NCBI GenBank assembly: GCA_026129905.1 | Contig: JAHCHE010000016.1 | Coordinates: forward strand, 1-64,000 | DNA from: Bryobacteraceae bacterium | GTDB lineage: Bacteria > Acidobacteriota > Terriglobia > Bryobacterales > Bryobacteraceae | DNA: 64,000 nucleotides | Reading direction: 5' to 3' | Shown: positions 63,853 to 64,000 of the stretch, one piece after another | How the letters are laid out: each line of letters starts with the position of its first letter | How positions within the stretch are numbered: position 1 is the first letter of the stretch | Position numbers and translations under genes: made by a program | Notes under the pieces: model-generated | Seen by the model: the letters and a program-made list of their open reading frames with translations, nothing else | The model's database searches: none | Told to the model about the DNA's origin: nothing

Positions 63853-64000
63853 GTCCTGATTGTAGCCGCAAGGCTTCTCTGATGCTGGCCGGCGGTCCAG
63901 CGGATCGACCGTTTCCCCCGCGGCCCGCGGATGGCGGCCTGATGCGGATTTAGGGTTGCCGAAAATGCCATCGAGGCGGGCAGTTGGATGCGGTGAGCCA

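Noticed and set aside
62604-64000. Complete insertion sequence
   Set aside because: No transposase and no matching terminal inverted repeats were found; the pieces are phage-like remnants and a dispersed repeat.

Overview
The window is GC-rich chromosomal DNA from an aerobic heterotrophic bacterium, most likely an Acidobacteriota member of the Solibacter/Bryobacter group. The evidence is the combination of gene families: a protein ending in the Solibacter-type C-terminal domain (TIGR03437-like) on a secreted matrixin protease, a very large Oar-like TonB receptor with an N-terminal carboxypeptidase-regulatory domain, a DUF1501 plus cytochrome/DUF1549/DUF1553 pair, an acidobacterial ImuA/RecA-like protein, several exported enzymes with twin-arginine-like leaders, and a Gld-type ABC module with a DUF4340 protein. 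No rRNA, tRNA or CRISPR array was recognised.

Layout. 1-4.0 kb is the accessory spot: a 5'-truncated DUF1501 copy, then a single 1237-residue STAND NTPase-TPR-glycosyltransferase fusion whose TPR array contains three near-identical 111-bp units. 4.2-8.3 kb is the intact DUF1501/DUF1553 pair. 8.5-10.8 kb has an orphan ImuA-like gene under a possible SOS box, a frameshifted polysaccharide deacetylase, a dispersed repeat and a strong hairpin. 10.8-14.4 kb is the TonB receptor. 14.5-21 kb (all minus) is a Gld-type ABC transporter/DUF4340 operon followed by the NAD-salvage pair pncB-pncA. 21-24 kb has a VOC protein, small genes and an exported methyltransferase. 23.8-29 kb is a CheB-CheR-PAS-kinase with a one-domain receiver and a divergent CheB. 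29-43.6 kb is mostly metabolism and repair: cytochrome c, DUF1080, HAD phosphatase, LmbE deacetylase, two PLP enzymes, an MrfA-like helicase, phytanoyl-CoA dioxygenase, creatininase, aldo/keto reductase, ribBA and a sigma-54 activator. 43.7-46.8 kb has a rhodanese lipoprotein and a metalloprotease with a small partner. 46.8-50.6 kb is a four-gene corrinoid methyl-transfer operon, followed by a B12-binding radical SAM gene. 52.3-57.7 kb is a tight operon: tyrS, two MacB-like permeases, GNAT, folP. 57.8-62.6 kb has a tyrosine phenol-lyase/tryptophanase-type enzyme, mutM, a Rieske ferredoxin, a sugar-binding lipoprotein and a Tat-exported SelA-like PLP enzyme. 62.6-64 kb is a junkyard of repeat and prophage remnants.

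The most interesting candidate is the STAND-TPR-glycosyltransferase protein. It has the architecture of an NLR-like conflict protein (NTPase switch, rapidly duplicating sensor repeats) but carries a GT-B glycosyltransferase as the C-terminal, presumably effector, domain, and it sits next to a broken duplicate of a neighbouring gene, as expected for a recently acquired or rearranged locus. The function is inference only. The corrinoid operon lacking a recognisable MttB/MtaB-type substrate methyltransferase, and a dispersed repeat that sits at the broken ends of two pseudogenes, are the next best leads.
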